64,000 nt of DNA, taken from the NCBI RefSeq assembly GCF_002812705.1, contig NZ_CP025030.1, positions 930,001 through 994,000 of the forward strand. Reading direction: 5' to 3'. Under the pieces are notes generated by a model that was given only the letters and a program-made list of their open reading frames with translations, was not told where the DNA came from and searched no databases. Position 1 is the first letter of the stretch. Every line of letters starts with the position of its first letter. Source of the DNA: Achromobacter spanius (GTDB lineage: Bacteria > Pseudomonadota > Gammaproteobacteria > Burkholderiales > Burkholderiaceae_B). A program made the translations under genes and the position numbers. Of this stretch, positions 18,691-26,520 are shown piece by piece.

Positions 18691-19170
18691 TTATTTCTTG
18701 ATGTCGGCCTGCACCAGCACTTTCATGCCGCGCGGCTCCAGCAGTTCGGCCAAGGCCGCCAACGCAGCCAGGCCCGCCTGCGTGTCCTGTTCACCATTGC
18801 CGCCGCTCAAGCCCACGCCGCCGATCACCTCGTCATTCACCACGATGGGAAAGCCGCCCACGAACACGGCGAACTTGCCGTCAAAGCTCCATTGGATGCC
18901 GAACGCTTCGTTGCCGGGCAGCGCGGGTCCGTTGGGCGGCGTGTTGAACAGATGCGTCGAACGCTTGTGGCCGGCGGCGGTAAAGGCCTTGTTCCAGGCG
19001 ATTTGCGGGCCGGTGATGCGCGCGCCATCCATGCGTTCCAAGGCGATGGGATAGCCGCCGTCGTCCACGATGCAAATGGATTCCAGCACCCCGATGGCTT
19101 CGGACTTGGCCATGGCCGCACGCACCATCACGCGCGCTTCTTCCAGTTCCAAGCGGTAAATCTGTTTCAT
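18691..19170 (-). CDS. GlcG/HbpS-like protein (DUF336)
   Basis: The 159-residue protein matches the GlcG/HbpS fold: LELEEARVMVRAAMAKSEAIG, then VDDGGYPIALERMDGA, then PIVVNDEVIGGVGLSGGNGEQD. Members are found beside glycolate, propanediol and other catabolic genes; some bind heme. The precise role is unknown. It lies between the aldehyde dehydrogenase and reductase genes, in the same orientation with short gaps, so it is probably part of their operon. Confidence 0.85.
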   Translation of the reverse strand: MKQIYRLELEEARVMVRAAMAKSEAIGVLESICIVDDGGYPIALERMDGARITGPQIAWNKAFTAAGHKRSTHLFNTPPNGPALPGNEAFGIQWSFDGKFAVFVGGFPIVVNDEVIGGVGLSGGNGEQDTQAGLAALAALAELLEPRGMKVLVQADIKK

Positions 19171-19204
19171 AGTCGTAGCCTCTTCAGTGATTGATCGCGC
19201 GCGC

Positions 19205-20665
19205 TCAGCCGGCGCGGTAGATGGTTTTGATTTGCGTGTAGAACTCCAGGCCCACGCGGCCGGATTCCCGGAACGTGGACGTGCTGGAATGCTTCAAGCC
19301 GCCAAACGGCGCGTTGATCAGGTTGCCGGTGGTGGTGCGGTTGATCTTCACCGTGCCCGCCTGGATGTCGCGCGCGAATCGATGTGCGTAGCGCGCGTCG
19401 GTGGTGGCGATGGCGGCGGACAGGCCGTATTCGGTGTCGTTGGCCTTGGCGATGGCGTCGTCATAGCCGTCGACTTCAATCAGCGCAATCACCGGCCCGA
19501 AGATCTCTTCGCGCGCGATGCGCATTTGCTGGGTCACGTCGGTGAAAAGCGCGGGCGTGACGTAGTAGCCGCCGTCAAAGCCTGGGCCGGTCAATTGCTC
19601 GCCGCCGCACAGGTGCGTGGCCTCTTCCTTGCCGATCGCCACGTAGCTCAGCACGTTGTCCAACTGCTTGCGAGTGGCCAGCGGCCCCAAGTCAAAGTTG
19701 CCTTCCAGGCCATTGCCGATGGTCAGCGCCTTGACGCGCGCCACCAGTTTTTCGGTGAACGCCTGGCGCACCTTGGCATCCACCAGCACGCGGCTGGTAC
19801 CCGTGCAGGCCTGGCCGCTTAGCGAAAAGCCGCCTTTCACCGCCAGGTCCACGGCGCGGTCCATGTCGGCGTCGGCCAGCACGATCAGCGGGTTCTTGCC
19901 GCCCAGTTCCATCTGCGTGCGCGTCGTCAGGCCGGCGCTGCGGTGGATCTGTTCGCCCGCGGCGGTGGACCCGGTGAACGAGATGGCGCGCACGGCCGGC
20001 GCGCTGGTGATGGCGGCGCCCACCGCCGCCGCCGGGCCGATCACCAGGTTCAGCACGCCCGCCGGCAAGCCGGCCTGCACAAAGGCTTCGGTCAGGCGGT
20101 AGCCCGATAGCGGCGCGTCGGACGACGGCTTGAATACCACCGTGTTGCCGGCGATGAGCGCGGGCGCGATCTTGCGGGCCGGGATGGAAATGGGAAAGTT
20201 CCACGGCGAGATCACGGCCGCCACGCCCAGCGGTTCGCGCTGGCTGTAAACCACCATGTCCGGGTCATCGTTGACGAAGGTTTCGCCAGTAAAGCTCTGA
20301 CCTTCGACGGCATAGAAACGGATCGTTTGCGCCGAACGCAGCACTTCGTCCTTGGCCAGGTTCAGGCCCTTGCCCTCTTCGCGCGTCAGTTCGCGGGCGA
20401 ATTGGTCCGCGTGGTCTTCCAGGTACTGCGCCGCGCGAAACAGAATGGCCGCGCGCTTCGAGATCGGCATGTCGCGCCAGGCGGCAAAGGCGGCATCGGC
20501 CGCCTGCACCGCGCGCCGCGCGTCGTCGGCGTCCGATACCGGGAAGTTGCCCACGATGTCGCTGGTGTCGGCCGGGTTGATGTTGGGGGCCGTGCGGCCG
20601 GTGGCGCTGGGCACCCAGGCGCCGCCGATATGGTTCATGAAGGTTTGCTGCGAAAGATCGTCCAC
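19205..20665 (-). CDS. NAD(P)-dependent aldehyde dehydrogenase
   Basis: This is a 486-residue aldehyde dehydrogenase with all the key motifs: PWNFP, FTGSTAAGE for cofactor binding, ELGGKNP with the general-base Glu, and GQACTGTSRV with the nucleophilic Cys. EEIFGPV is near the end. It resembles salicylaldehyde, vanillin and oxoglutarate-semialdehyde dehydrogenases, so it probably oxidises an aldehyde intermediate. I prefer the GTG start at 20665 (AGGA 9 nt upstream). ATG 20638 is an alternative but has no ribosome site. A TTGTATAC motif lies about 70 nt upstream. Confidence 0.9.
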   Translation of the reverse strand: MDDLSQQTFMNHIGGAWVPSATGRTAPNINPADTSDIVGNFPVSDADDARRAVQAADAAFAAWRDMPISKRAAILFRAAQYLEDHADQFARELTREEGKGLNLAKDEVLRSAQTIRFYAVEGQSFTGETFVNDDPDMVVYSQREPLGVAAVISPWNFPISIPARKIAPALIAGNTVVFKPSSDAPLSGYRLTEAFVQAGLPAGVLNLVIGPAAAVGAAITSAPAVRAISFTGSTAAGEQIHRSAGLTTRTQMELGGKNPLIVLADADMDRAVDLAVKGGFSLSGQACTGTSRVLVDAKVRQAFTEKLVARVKALTIGNGLEGNFDLGPLATRKQLDNVLSYVAIGKEEATHLCGGEQLTGPGFDGGYYVTPALFTDVTQQMRIAREEIFGPVIALIEVDGYDDAIAKANDTEYGLSAAIATTDARYAHRFARDIQAGTVKINRTTTGNLINAPFGGLKHSSTSTFRESGRVGLEFYTQIKTIYRAG

Positions 20666-20730
20666 GGAAGCGCTTCCTATGCCGGTACGGGAGTGGCCCG
20701 AAATGGGGCGTCTGAGGTAATTTCTGAACA

Positions 20731-20738
20731 TTGTATAC
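20731..20738 (-). promoter_or_regulatory. Candidate GntR-regulator site (TTGTATAC)
   Basis: TTGTATAC lies upstream of the aldehyde dehydrogenase operon. The 6-bp core GTATAC is palindromic and recurs before three other units of this cluster (22409-22414, 22567-22572, 26056-26061). Such AT-rich palindromes are typical targets of GntR/FCD repressors. Confidence 0.5.
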
Positions 20739-20783
20739 TTTAATCTCTAGCGATCGATACGTGAAAACCCCAGCCACGCCGTG

Positions 20784-20806
20784 AAAAAGGGGCCAACAGG
20801 CCCCTT
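20784..20806 (-). terminator. Intrinsic terminator of the permease gene
   Basis: On the minus strand AAGGGGCC pairs with GGCCCCTT across a 4-nt loop and is followed by TTTTT. It lies 27 nt behind the stop of the permease gene at 20833. Confidence 0.85.
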
Positions 20807-20832
20807 CGTGGTTGGCGTGGGTGCGGCCCCGG

Positions 20833-22365
20833 TCAACTCCAGATCAGCACCGCGCAGATGGTGGACACGGATAGCGCCAGCACTACCGGCAGCAGCAGCG
20901 CCCGCACCAGCGACAACACGTTCACGCGGGCAAAGCCTGCCACCGCAATCAACGAAGACCACGCGATCAGCGTGCCGCCACCCGTCCACACCGCTCCCAT
21001 CTGGCCCACCGCGGCGAGCGTCGCGGGGTCCACGCCCACCACCGGACCCAGCGCGCCGGACAAGGTGCCGGTGAGCGGCAGCCCGGCGAAACCGGACCCG
21101 TCGATGCCGGTGATCATGCCAACCAGCAAGACGCCGAACGCGACCAGGAAGTGGTTTTCGGGAATCAGGTGCTGACCGGCCGAGATCACTTCGAACAGCA
21201 GCCCAGGGGCCTGCGCCTGCGGCACGCCCAGGATCTGCGCCGCCGTTTCGTTCGCGCCGATGAAGAAGAAACCGGCAATCGGCAGGACCGATCCCATGGC
21301 CTTGAAGGCAAACACGAAGCCGTCCGTCACATGTTCGGGGCACACGTCCAGCATCTTGCGCGGGCCTTCGGCGGCCAGTGTCACCAGCATCATCACCACG
21401 AAGGCGACGCCGCCCACCAGCGCCGCCGCGTCGCCGCCGCGCAAGGCGGGCAGGGTCGGGAACAGCCGGGGCAGCACCATCACGCCGATCACCGCCAGGA
21501 AGGCCAGCGGCGTCACCACGGCGAAGGTCTTGGACCAGCGCACCCGGCGCCGTTCTTCCTCGCTGACGGTGGGGCCGCTGGGCAAGGCCGGGTCGGCGCC
21601 CATGGTGCCGCGCGCGAGCTCCGCCTTGTCGAACGAGCCGGATTGCTCGATGCGCGCCAGGCTGCCGTCCTGGGCACGCGCCTGCCAGGCGTCCAACAAC
21701 CCCGCGTTGGCGGGCACGATGTGCTTGCGGATCAACAGATAGGCCGCGGTCAGCGCCACGGCGCCGGTGATCAGCGACAACACCAGCGCACGGTCGGCCA
21801 CCACGGCCGCGCTGACCGCCGCGCCCGCCGCCTTGGCGCTGATGCTGGGTGCCACGCCAATCACATAGTCCGACGACAAGGCCATGCCCTGGCCGGCGAT
21901 GGCAATCGCCATGGCGCCTGCCAGGGGCGGCAAGCCGGCGGCGATGGCCGCGGGCAGCAAGATGGCCGACACCAGCGGCACGGCGGGCGTAGGCCAGAAG
22001 AACAGCGAGATCACATAGGTACAGAGCGCGATGATGATGAACGACGAATGGCCGCCCCGCATCACGCGCCGAAACGGCTGCACCATGCGCACGTCCGCCT
22101 GCAAGGTCTTCAGGGAATTCAGCAGGGCGGTCATGAACGTGATGACCAGGAAGATGTTGAACAATTCCTTGGCCGCCACGAAGCTGGCGGAAAAGATGCC
22201 GATCAATGCGCTGATCGGATTGCCGGTAATGGCCAGCACCACCAGAAAGGTGCCGATTACCGATGGCACCACCACGTTGGCCCGCAAAATCATCGTCAGG
22301 ATGATGGCGGCCACGCTGATCAGATATATCCAGTGAGCAGCAGTGAGCACGACGTCCGCTTGCAT
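20833..22365 (-). CDS. Multi-span permease, ion-transporter-like, substrate unknown
   Basis: The 510-residue protein is almost wholly hydrophobic with about 11-13 membrane helices. It has two glycine-rich re-entrant-like segments (GIDGSGFAGLPLTG and VWTGGGTLIAWSS) and no ATP-binding motif. This resembles organic-acid carriers of the ion-transporter superfamily, but I cannot name the family firmly. It is probably the uptake system for the cluster's substrate. A GTATAC motif (22409-22414) precedes it, and it has its own terminator. Confidence 0.7.
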   Translation of the reverse strand: MQADVVLTAAHWIYLISVAAIILTMILRANVVVPSVIGTFLVVLAITGNPISALIGIFSASFVAAKELFNIFLVITFMTALLNSLKTLQADVRMVQPFRRVMRGGHSSFIIIALCTYVISLFFWPTPAVPLVSAILLPAAIAAGLPPLAGAMAIAIAGQGMALSSDYVIGVAPSISAKAAGAAVSAAVVADRALVLSLITGAVALTAAYLLIRKHIVPANAGLLDAWQARAQDGSLARIEQSGSFDKAELARGTMGADPALPSGPTVSEEERRRVRWSKTFAVVTPLAFLAVIGVMVLPRLFPTLPALRGGDAAALVGGVAFVVMMLVTLAAEGPRKMLDVCPEHVTDGFVFAFKAMGSVLPIAGFFFIGANETAAQILGVPQAQAPGLLFEVISAGQHLIPENHFLVAFGVLLVGMITGIDGSGFAGLPLTGTLSGALGPVVGVDPATLAAVGQMGAVWTGGGTLIAWSSLIAVAGFARVNVLSLVRALLLPVVLALSVSTICAVLIWS

Positions 22366-22407
22366 GCGTGATTCCCCTTGTGACGTGGCTGTTAGGTCGC
22401 CACAATC

Positions 22408-22414
22408 GGTATAC
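22408..22414 (-). promoter_or_regulatory. Candidate GntR-regulator site (GGTATAC)
   Basis: A GTATAC core followed by an AT-rich tract lies about 45 nt upstream of the permease start at 22365, at promoter distance. Confidence 0.45.
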
Positions 22415-22566
22415 TATATTTCGTTTGGAGGCATACCAATCGAAATATGCAGTGCCTAGGGAAACCGATAATTCTGAAAATTCCATGAATACCGCTTAGA
22501 AATTACGGGTTTACCCTGAATTTCGAACGGGATATTCATTGCGATCAAAATCAACCCTCGACTATC

Positions 22567-22572
22567 GTATAC
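22567..22572 (+). promoter_or_regulatory. Candidate GntR-regulator site (GTATAC)
   Basis: CGTATACAAG lies 17 nt before the start of the TSUP transporter. It shares its core with the other cluster sites and overlaps the expected start region of transcription. Confidence 0.45.
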
Positions 22573-22589
22573 AAGAAAAGGCCTAGGCC

Positions 22590-23330
22590 ATGTCCACCCT
22601 GTCTTTCCCTGATTTCTGGCAGTACGCCGCCATGGCCGTGGTGGTGTTTGGCGCCGCTGTGGCGCAGGGCGTGGGCGGTATCGGCTTTGCGATGTTCGCG
22701 GCCCCGGTGGCGGCAATGTTCTTTCCGCAACTGGCTCCCGGCCCCCTGCTGACGCTGGGCGGCTTCATTTCACTGTTGACCGCCTTGCGCGAACGGGCCT
22801 TTATCGACTGGTCCAACGTGTCGTACGCCTTGGCCGGCCGCGCGGTCGGCACGCTGCTGGCCATCTATGCAATGGCGCGCTTTGCCCCGCAGACCCTGGG
22901 CGTGCTGTTCGCCGGCATGATCCTGGTGGCCGTGGCGCTAAGCGTGGCGGGCTTGCGCTTTACCGCCACGCCGGGCCGGGTGTCCGGGGCCGGCGTGGCC
23001 TCCGGCATCATGGGGACGATGACGTCGGTGGGCGCCCCGCCCATCGCCATCGTGTTGCAGCACACCACGCCGCCGCAATTGCGGGCCACGCTGGGCGTGG
23101 TGCTGTTCCTGGGGTCGATTTTCTCGCTGGCCATGCTGGCGCTGGCCAAGCGCTACACGGGCTACCACCTGGGGCTGGCGCTTAGCCTGGCGCCGTTCCT
23201 GCTGGCCGGTTTTGTCGTGTCCAACCGCTTGCGCACGCTGCTGCCACCGCAAGCCGTGCGCGGCGTGCTGCTGGCGGCGTGCGCGCTGGGCGCGGTGGGC
23301 GTGCTTGCCAAATCCTTCTGGGGGGCCTGA
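22590..23330 (+). CDS. TSUP (TauE/SafE) family membrane transporter
   Basis: The 246-residue membrane protein has about 7-8 hydrophobic helices in two internally similar halves. The motif GVGGIGFAMFAAPVAAMFFPQLAPGPLLTLGG in the first half is typical of TauE/SafE exporters. Known members move sulfite, sulfoacetate or other organic anions. It starts just after a GTATAC motif and precedes the GntR gene on the same strand, so it should belong to the catabolic cluster. No strong ribosome site is visible. Confidence 0.85.
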   Translation: MSTLSFPDFWQYAAMAVVVFGAAVAQGVGGIGFAMFAAPVAAMFFPQLAPGPLLTLGGFISLLTALRERAFIDWSNVSYALAGRAVGTLLAIYAMARFAPQTLGVLFAGMILVAVALSVAGLRFTATPGRVSGAGVASGIMGTMTSVGAPPIAIVLQHTTPPQLRATLGVVLFLGSIFSLAMLALAKRYTGYHLGLALSLAPFLLAGFVVSNRLRTLLPPQAVRGVLLAACALGAVGVLAKSFWGA

Positions 23331-23395
23331 TGCGCCGCGTCGATGCCTGGTCCGCCGCACCGGCTTGCCGTCGCGGCATTCGGCTACACCCGGTA

Positions 23396-23413
23396 ATACA
23401 ATGCGGACTGTAT
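23396..23413 (+). promoter_or_regulatory. Inverted repeat before the GntR gene (ATACA-N8-TGTAT)
   Basis: ATACA at 23396-23400 and TGTAT at 23409-23413 form a spaced inverted repeat related to the TTGTATAC sites. It lies 24 nt before the preferred GntR start, a position fitting autoregulation. It is weaker than the other sites. Confidence 0.35.
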
Positions 23414-23436
23414 CCATTAATCCATATCTGCTCGCC

Positions 23437-24153
23437 ATGACCACTTCTCCCGTCAGCCCGCAAGCCGTAGAGACGCTGTCTTCCGCCCCGCTGAAGATCG
23501 GCGAGCAGCATCCGCAGTTATTCGCCGTTATCCGGGACAAGCTGCGCGAACGCATCCTCAGCGGGGAATTCACCCCCGGTGACCGCTTGGTGGAAGGCCG
23601 CTTGTCCGAAGAAATGGGCGTATCGCGCATCCCCGTGCGCGAAGCGCTGCGCGCCCTGGCCGCCGAAGGGCTGGTCACCATCGAGCCGCGCCGTGGCGCG
23701 TCGGTATCGGTGCTGTCCGATGCCATCGCCTACGACATGGTGGAAGTGCGCGCCACGCTGGAAGGGCTGAACGCCAAGCTGGCGGCGCAACGCCGCGACG
23801 CCAAAACCGTGGAACGCTTGCAGGAATTCCTGCGCGAAGGCACCGAGGCCGCGCGCGGCGAGCAGTTGGACAAGTTCCTGGCGCTGAACTCCCAGTTTCA
23901 CGAAATGCTGGCCACCATTGCCGGCAACGTGGTGCTGACGGATCTGATGCGCTCGCTGCGTGACCGCACGGCGCTCTTGTTCGCGCCCAGCAACATGCAT
24001 CGCGCCAAGGCGAATTGGGATGAACATTCGCAGATCTTGAATGCCGTGATCGCGGGCAATGGCGACCTGGCCGCCTTGCTGGCCAGCCAGCATGTGCACA
24101 ACGCGGCCAAGGCCTACACAGACGCCCAGCAGCCGCACGACGCGGCTGACTGA
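23437..24153 (+). CDS. GntR-family regulator with FCD ligand domain
   Basis: The 238-residue protein has an N-terminal winged helix (residues about 30-95, with LSEEMGVSRIPVREALRALAAEGLV). An all-helical FCD domain follows whose metal or ligand residues are visible (NSQFHEML, DEHSQILNAVIAGN, QHVHNAA). FCD regulators usually repress catabolic genes until an organic acid binds. I chose ATG 23437; an in-frame ATG at 23401 would fall inside an inverted repeat. It is the only regulator in the cluster and so the likely reader of the GTATAC sites. Confidence 0.9.
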   Translation: MTTSPVSPQAVETLSSAPLKIGEQHPQLFAVIRDKLRERILSGEFTPGDRLVEGRLSEEMGVSRIPVREALRALAAEGLVTIEPRRGASVSVLSDAIAYDMVEVRATLEGLNAKLAAQRRDAKTVERLQEFLREGTEAARGEQLDKFLALNSQFHEMLATIAGNVVLTDLMRSLRDRTALLFAPSNMHRAKANWDEHSQILNAVIAGNGDLAALLASQHVHNAAKAYTDAQQPHDAAD

Positions 24154-24174
24154 TCAGTCAAATAAAAGGCGACA

Positions 24175-24192
24175 GCGCAACGGGCGTTGCGC
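24175..24192. terminator. Hairpin between convergent gntR and ferredoxin genes
   Basis: GCGCAAC pairs with GTTGCGC across a GGGC loop between two convergent genes. No long T-run follows, so it may be a weak bidirectional terminator. Confidence 0.45.
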
Positions 24193-24200
24193 CCGCCATG

Positions 24201-24551
24201 TCAGGCGGAGGGCACCGACGCGTCGGCCGCGTCTGACGCCACCCCCACCACCACGCCCTTGCCGTTCTGCACCACCCACGACACCTTCACGTCGCCGGTC
24301 ACAAAGGTCTGGCAGGCCATGCGGTAGCCGGCTTCGAAGTCTTCGGGACGCAGGTGCTTGCGTTCCTTGGGCTTGATCGCGTCAGTGTGTTCCAGGCCTT
24401 CCTCGATACGGCACTTGCAGGTGCCGCACAGGCCGCCCCCGCACTTGAAGGGGATGCCGCCCTTTTCCTTGAGCGAGACGCGCAGCAGGTTGCTGTTCTC
24501 AGGCGCCGTGGCGACCTTGCCGCCGTTCGAGACGAATGTAATCTGAACCAT
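24201..24551 (-). CDS. [2Fe-2S] ferredoxin (first of two in the cluster)
   Basis: The 116-residue plant-type ferredoxin has cluster cysteines in FKCGGGLCGTCKC and YRMACQ. A C-terminal extension of about 20 residues rich in Val, Ala and Asp follows the domain. It ends the operon headed by the HDO-fold gene. It probably shuttles electrons between the reductase (17668-18678) and the oxygenase. Confidence 0.9.
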   Translation of the reverse strand: MVQITFVSNGGKVATAPENSNLLRVSLKEKGGIPFKCGGGLCGTCKCRIEEGLEHTDAIKPKERKHLRPEDFEAGYRMACQTFVTGDVKVSWVVQNGKGVVVGVASDAADASVPSA

Positions 24552-24557
24552 GTTTTT

Positions 24558-24884
24558 TCAATGCCTTGCGACGGTGGCGGCGGGGCGCAGCGTCAAGGTG
24601 GATTCCATGCTGCCAAAGCGGGTCAGGTGGGCAAGTTCCTTGCGGGCCGCCTCCACCGACGTGAATGTCTCCAGAAACTTGGCGGGCACGCGGTTGACGA
24701 CATAGGGAGGAGTTTCTTCCGTCACGACCAGGCGCGTATCGCCGTGCAGCCGCGCGATGCAGAACACGGCCAAGGCCCGCCCGTAGAACTCGTAGTCATA
24801 CGTTTCGATGATGTCGACGTCGTCGCCGACCTCGGTGCGGAACACGCCGGGCTTGGACGTCAGGATTACGTACACGGCATCCAT
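24558..24884 (-). CDS. Conserved small protein of the oxygenase operon, unknown function
   Basis: The 108-residue protein (MDAVYVILTSKPG...) starts 4 nt after the stop of the upstream ferredoxin and ends 6 nt before the next, so it is in the same operon. It is soluble with no cysteine pairs, signal or membrane segment. I do not recognise the family. Its place between two ferredoxins suggests an accessory or effector subunit of the oxygenase, but that is inference. The longer frame (to 25022) only overlaps the ferredoxin gene. Confidence 0.75.
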   Translation of the reverse strand: MDAVYVILTSKPGVFRTEVGDDVDIIETYDYEFYGRALAVFCIARLHGDTRLVVTEETPPYVVNRVPAKFLETFTSVEAARKELAHLTRFGSMESTLTLRPAATVARH

Positions 24885-24888
24885 GGCG

Positions 24889-25188
24889 CTATGCCTCCCC
24901 GTCCTGAACCAGCTCGACATCGTTGTTGAGCCATAGTTGGCAGGCCAGTCGATAGCCCTGGTCAATGCGATCGCCCAACTGCTTCTTCTCTTTCCAGTTG
25001 ACCGGCGGCAGATGCTCGGCACCCGCCAGCACGCGGCACGCGCACTTGGCGCACTTGCCCATGCCGCATTCGTAGCGCAGATGCGGATACGGAAACTGCT
25101 TGATGCCGGCCCGCACCACCAGATTGGTGTTGTCCTTCACCACGTCGGTGTAGGTCTGGCCGCCTTTATGAAATACAACGGTAGGCAT
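24889..25188 (-). CDS. [2Fe-2S] ferredoxin (second of two in the cluster)
   Basis: The 99-residue ferredoxin has the cysteine pattern YECGMGKCAKCAC...YRLACQ. It is directly downstream of the HDO-fold gene. It differs clearly from the 116-residue ferredoxin in the same operon, so the two are probably not a recent duplication and may serve different steps. Confidence 0.9.
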   Translation of the reverse strand: MPTVVFHKGGQTYTDVVKDNTNLVVRAGIKQFPYPHLRYECGMGKCAKCACRVLAGAEHLPPVNWKEKKQLGDRIDQGYRLACQLWLNNDVELVQDGEA

Positions 25189-25261
25189 GAGTCTGTCGTC
25201 CAGGAACTGCGGGCCGCGCGCCGCGCCTGCGCGGCGCGGCTTCGGCGAACATCAATAACAA

Positions 25262-25993
25262 TCAGGCGGCCAGGCCGAGTTCGGGCAGCTTGATCTCGTG
25301 CTGCACGTAATCGGTGTAAAGCGCCGTGGTGTACAGCAGCCGCATCTGGGCTCCGATTTCGCAGATCTTCAGGCAGCGCTGTTGCAGGTCGACCGTGTTC
25401 GCGTGTTCCAGCACGATTTGATAACCGCGTTCACCGTGGATCTCGTCGGACACGATGTGCAGGTCGAAGAATTCCACTTCTTCGTCGGTGAAGCCGTACT
25501 TCTCGCGCAGCGTGGGCGTCTGCTTGCGGTAGATGGACGGCACCTGCGATTCCAGGCCGACCACCAGGCCCGCCACCGCCACGATGGGGTCTTCGCGCAT
25601 GGCCACGGCATAACACCAGCTTTGCAGCGCGCGCGTGGTGGGCGACATGTTGTCCGGGTTGGTGACCCGTTCGCGCGTGGTGCCGCAGGCTTCGGCAAAG
25701 CGGATCAGCAGGTCGGTATGGCGGTCGCCGCCGATCTCTTCTTCATACATATTGGCCAGCAGGAAGTCCTTGGCCTCGGTATAGGTGTCGGGCGTGCGGG
25801 CGTAGAGATACCCCAGGTAGTCCGCGAACGGACCCACGTAGTGGTAGTGGTTCTCGGCCCAGCGCGACAGATGTTCGCGGCTGAGCTTGCCTTCGGCCCA
25901 GGCAATGGAAAAGGGCGACGCATTGGCGCTCTTGCCCTTGATCGCGTTTTCCAACGCGGTACGGAATTCATCTCGGTTCATCAGTTCTGCCAT
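25262..25993 (-). CDS. Heme-oxygenase-like di-metal oxidase (HDO / TenA-PqqC fold)
   Basis: The 243-residue all-helical protein belongs to the TenA/PqqC/HDO superfamily. The six metal ligands of HDO enzymes can be read out: E85 and H92 (EEIGGDRH), E148 (VGLES), and H179, D183 and H186 (LHIVSDEIH). In family members such as CADD, the E-x6-H, E, H-x3-D-x2-H spacing binds a di-iron site that cleaves or hydroxylates small substrates. Plain TenA and PqqC lack this set. It heads the operon with two ferredoxins. A TTGTATAC site is about 60 nt upstream and a GGAG ribosome site precedes ATG 25993. The substrate is unknown. Confidence 0.82.
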   Translation of the reverse strand: MAELMNRDEFRTALENAIKGKSANASPFSIAWAEGKLSREHLSRWAENHYHYVGPFADYLGYLYARTPDTYTEAKDFLLANMYEEEIGGDRHTDLLIRFAEACGTTRERVTNPDNMSPTTRALQSWCYAVAMREDPIVAVAGLVVGLESQVPSIYRKQTPTLREKYGFTDEEVEFFDLHIVSDEIHGERGYQIVLEHANTVDLQQRCLKICEIGAQMRLLYTTALYTDYVQHEIKLPELGLAA

Positions 25994-26053
25994 GACGCGC
26001 TCCAGTCCAGTAGGGAGGGATACCAGGCTGGTTTAGCCCGGGCATGTTGAACA

Positions 26054-26061
26054 TTGTATAC
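26054..26061 (-). promoter_or_regulatory. Candidate GntR-regulator site (TTGTATAC)
   Basis: This is identical over 8 bp to the site at 20731-20738, and even the preceding bases (ACA) match. It lies about 61 nt upstream of the HDO gene start, so both main operons of the cluster share it. Confidence 0.55.
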
Positions 26062-26230
26062 CGTCTACTGTTTTGAACTGCTAGGGCAATCCCGAAGACG
26101 CCACAAAGAAAAGGGGCCGGAGCTCTTTAAATCAAGGGGTTGCGGGAAGGTGGGGCGACAGGAGGCTGGGTGGACGACATCGCGCGCGCTGAGTACAATG
26201 AATACATTATCAATGCAATACGGAAATACC

Positions 26231-26446
26231 ATGAATACCCGCCACCCTCTGGGAGACGCCCCCATCGGTCAGCAACTGCTGACGCATTACGCCCGCCGCG
26301 ATGCGGTGCGCCACGCCACGCCCCTGTTCCCGTCGTCCTGGGCTGAACTGTTTGCCCCGTTCCGCAGCGCTCGCCTGCAACCGCTGCGCGCAGCAGCGCC
26401 CACGGTTCGTCGGCACGACGACGAACCGGTGTGTCAGACAGGTTGA
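26231..26446 (+). CDS. Small hypothetical protein (71 aa)
   Basis: The short ORF MNTRHPLGDAPIGQQLLTHYARRD... follows an AT-rich, promoter-like stretch (26190-26230) that contrasts with the GC-rich surroundings. It is basic and proline/arginine-rich with no recognisable domain. The reading is plausible but unproven; the start has no clear ribosome site. Confidence 0.35.
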   Translation: MNTRHPLGDAPIGQQLLTHYARRDAVRHATPLFPSSWAELFAPFRSARLQPLRAAAPTVRRHDDEPVCQTG

Positions 26447-26520
26447 AGCATTGCTGACCGGGTAGCGTTGCCCCCGGTCGCCGCACCGGGGAGTCTGCCC
26501 CGGCTGTTGCGCTGTGCCGC

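Noticed and set aside
20747..22486. 579-codon frame overlapping the permease gene in another frame
   Set aside because: The translation is low-complexity (Arg/Gly/Ala) without membrane helices, and the 510-residue permease frame explains the same DNA.
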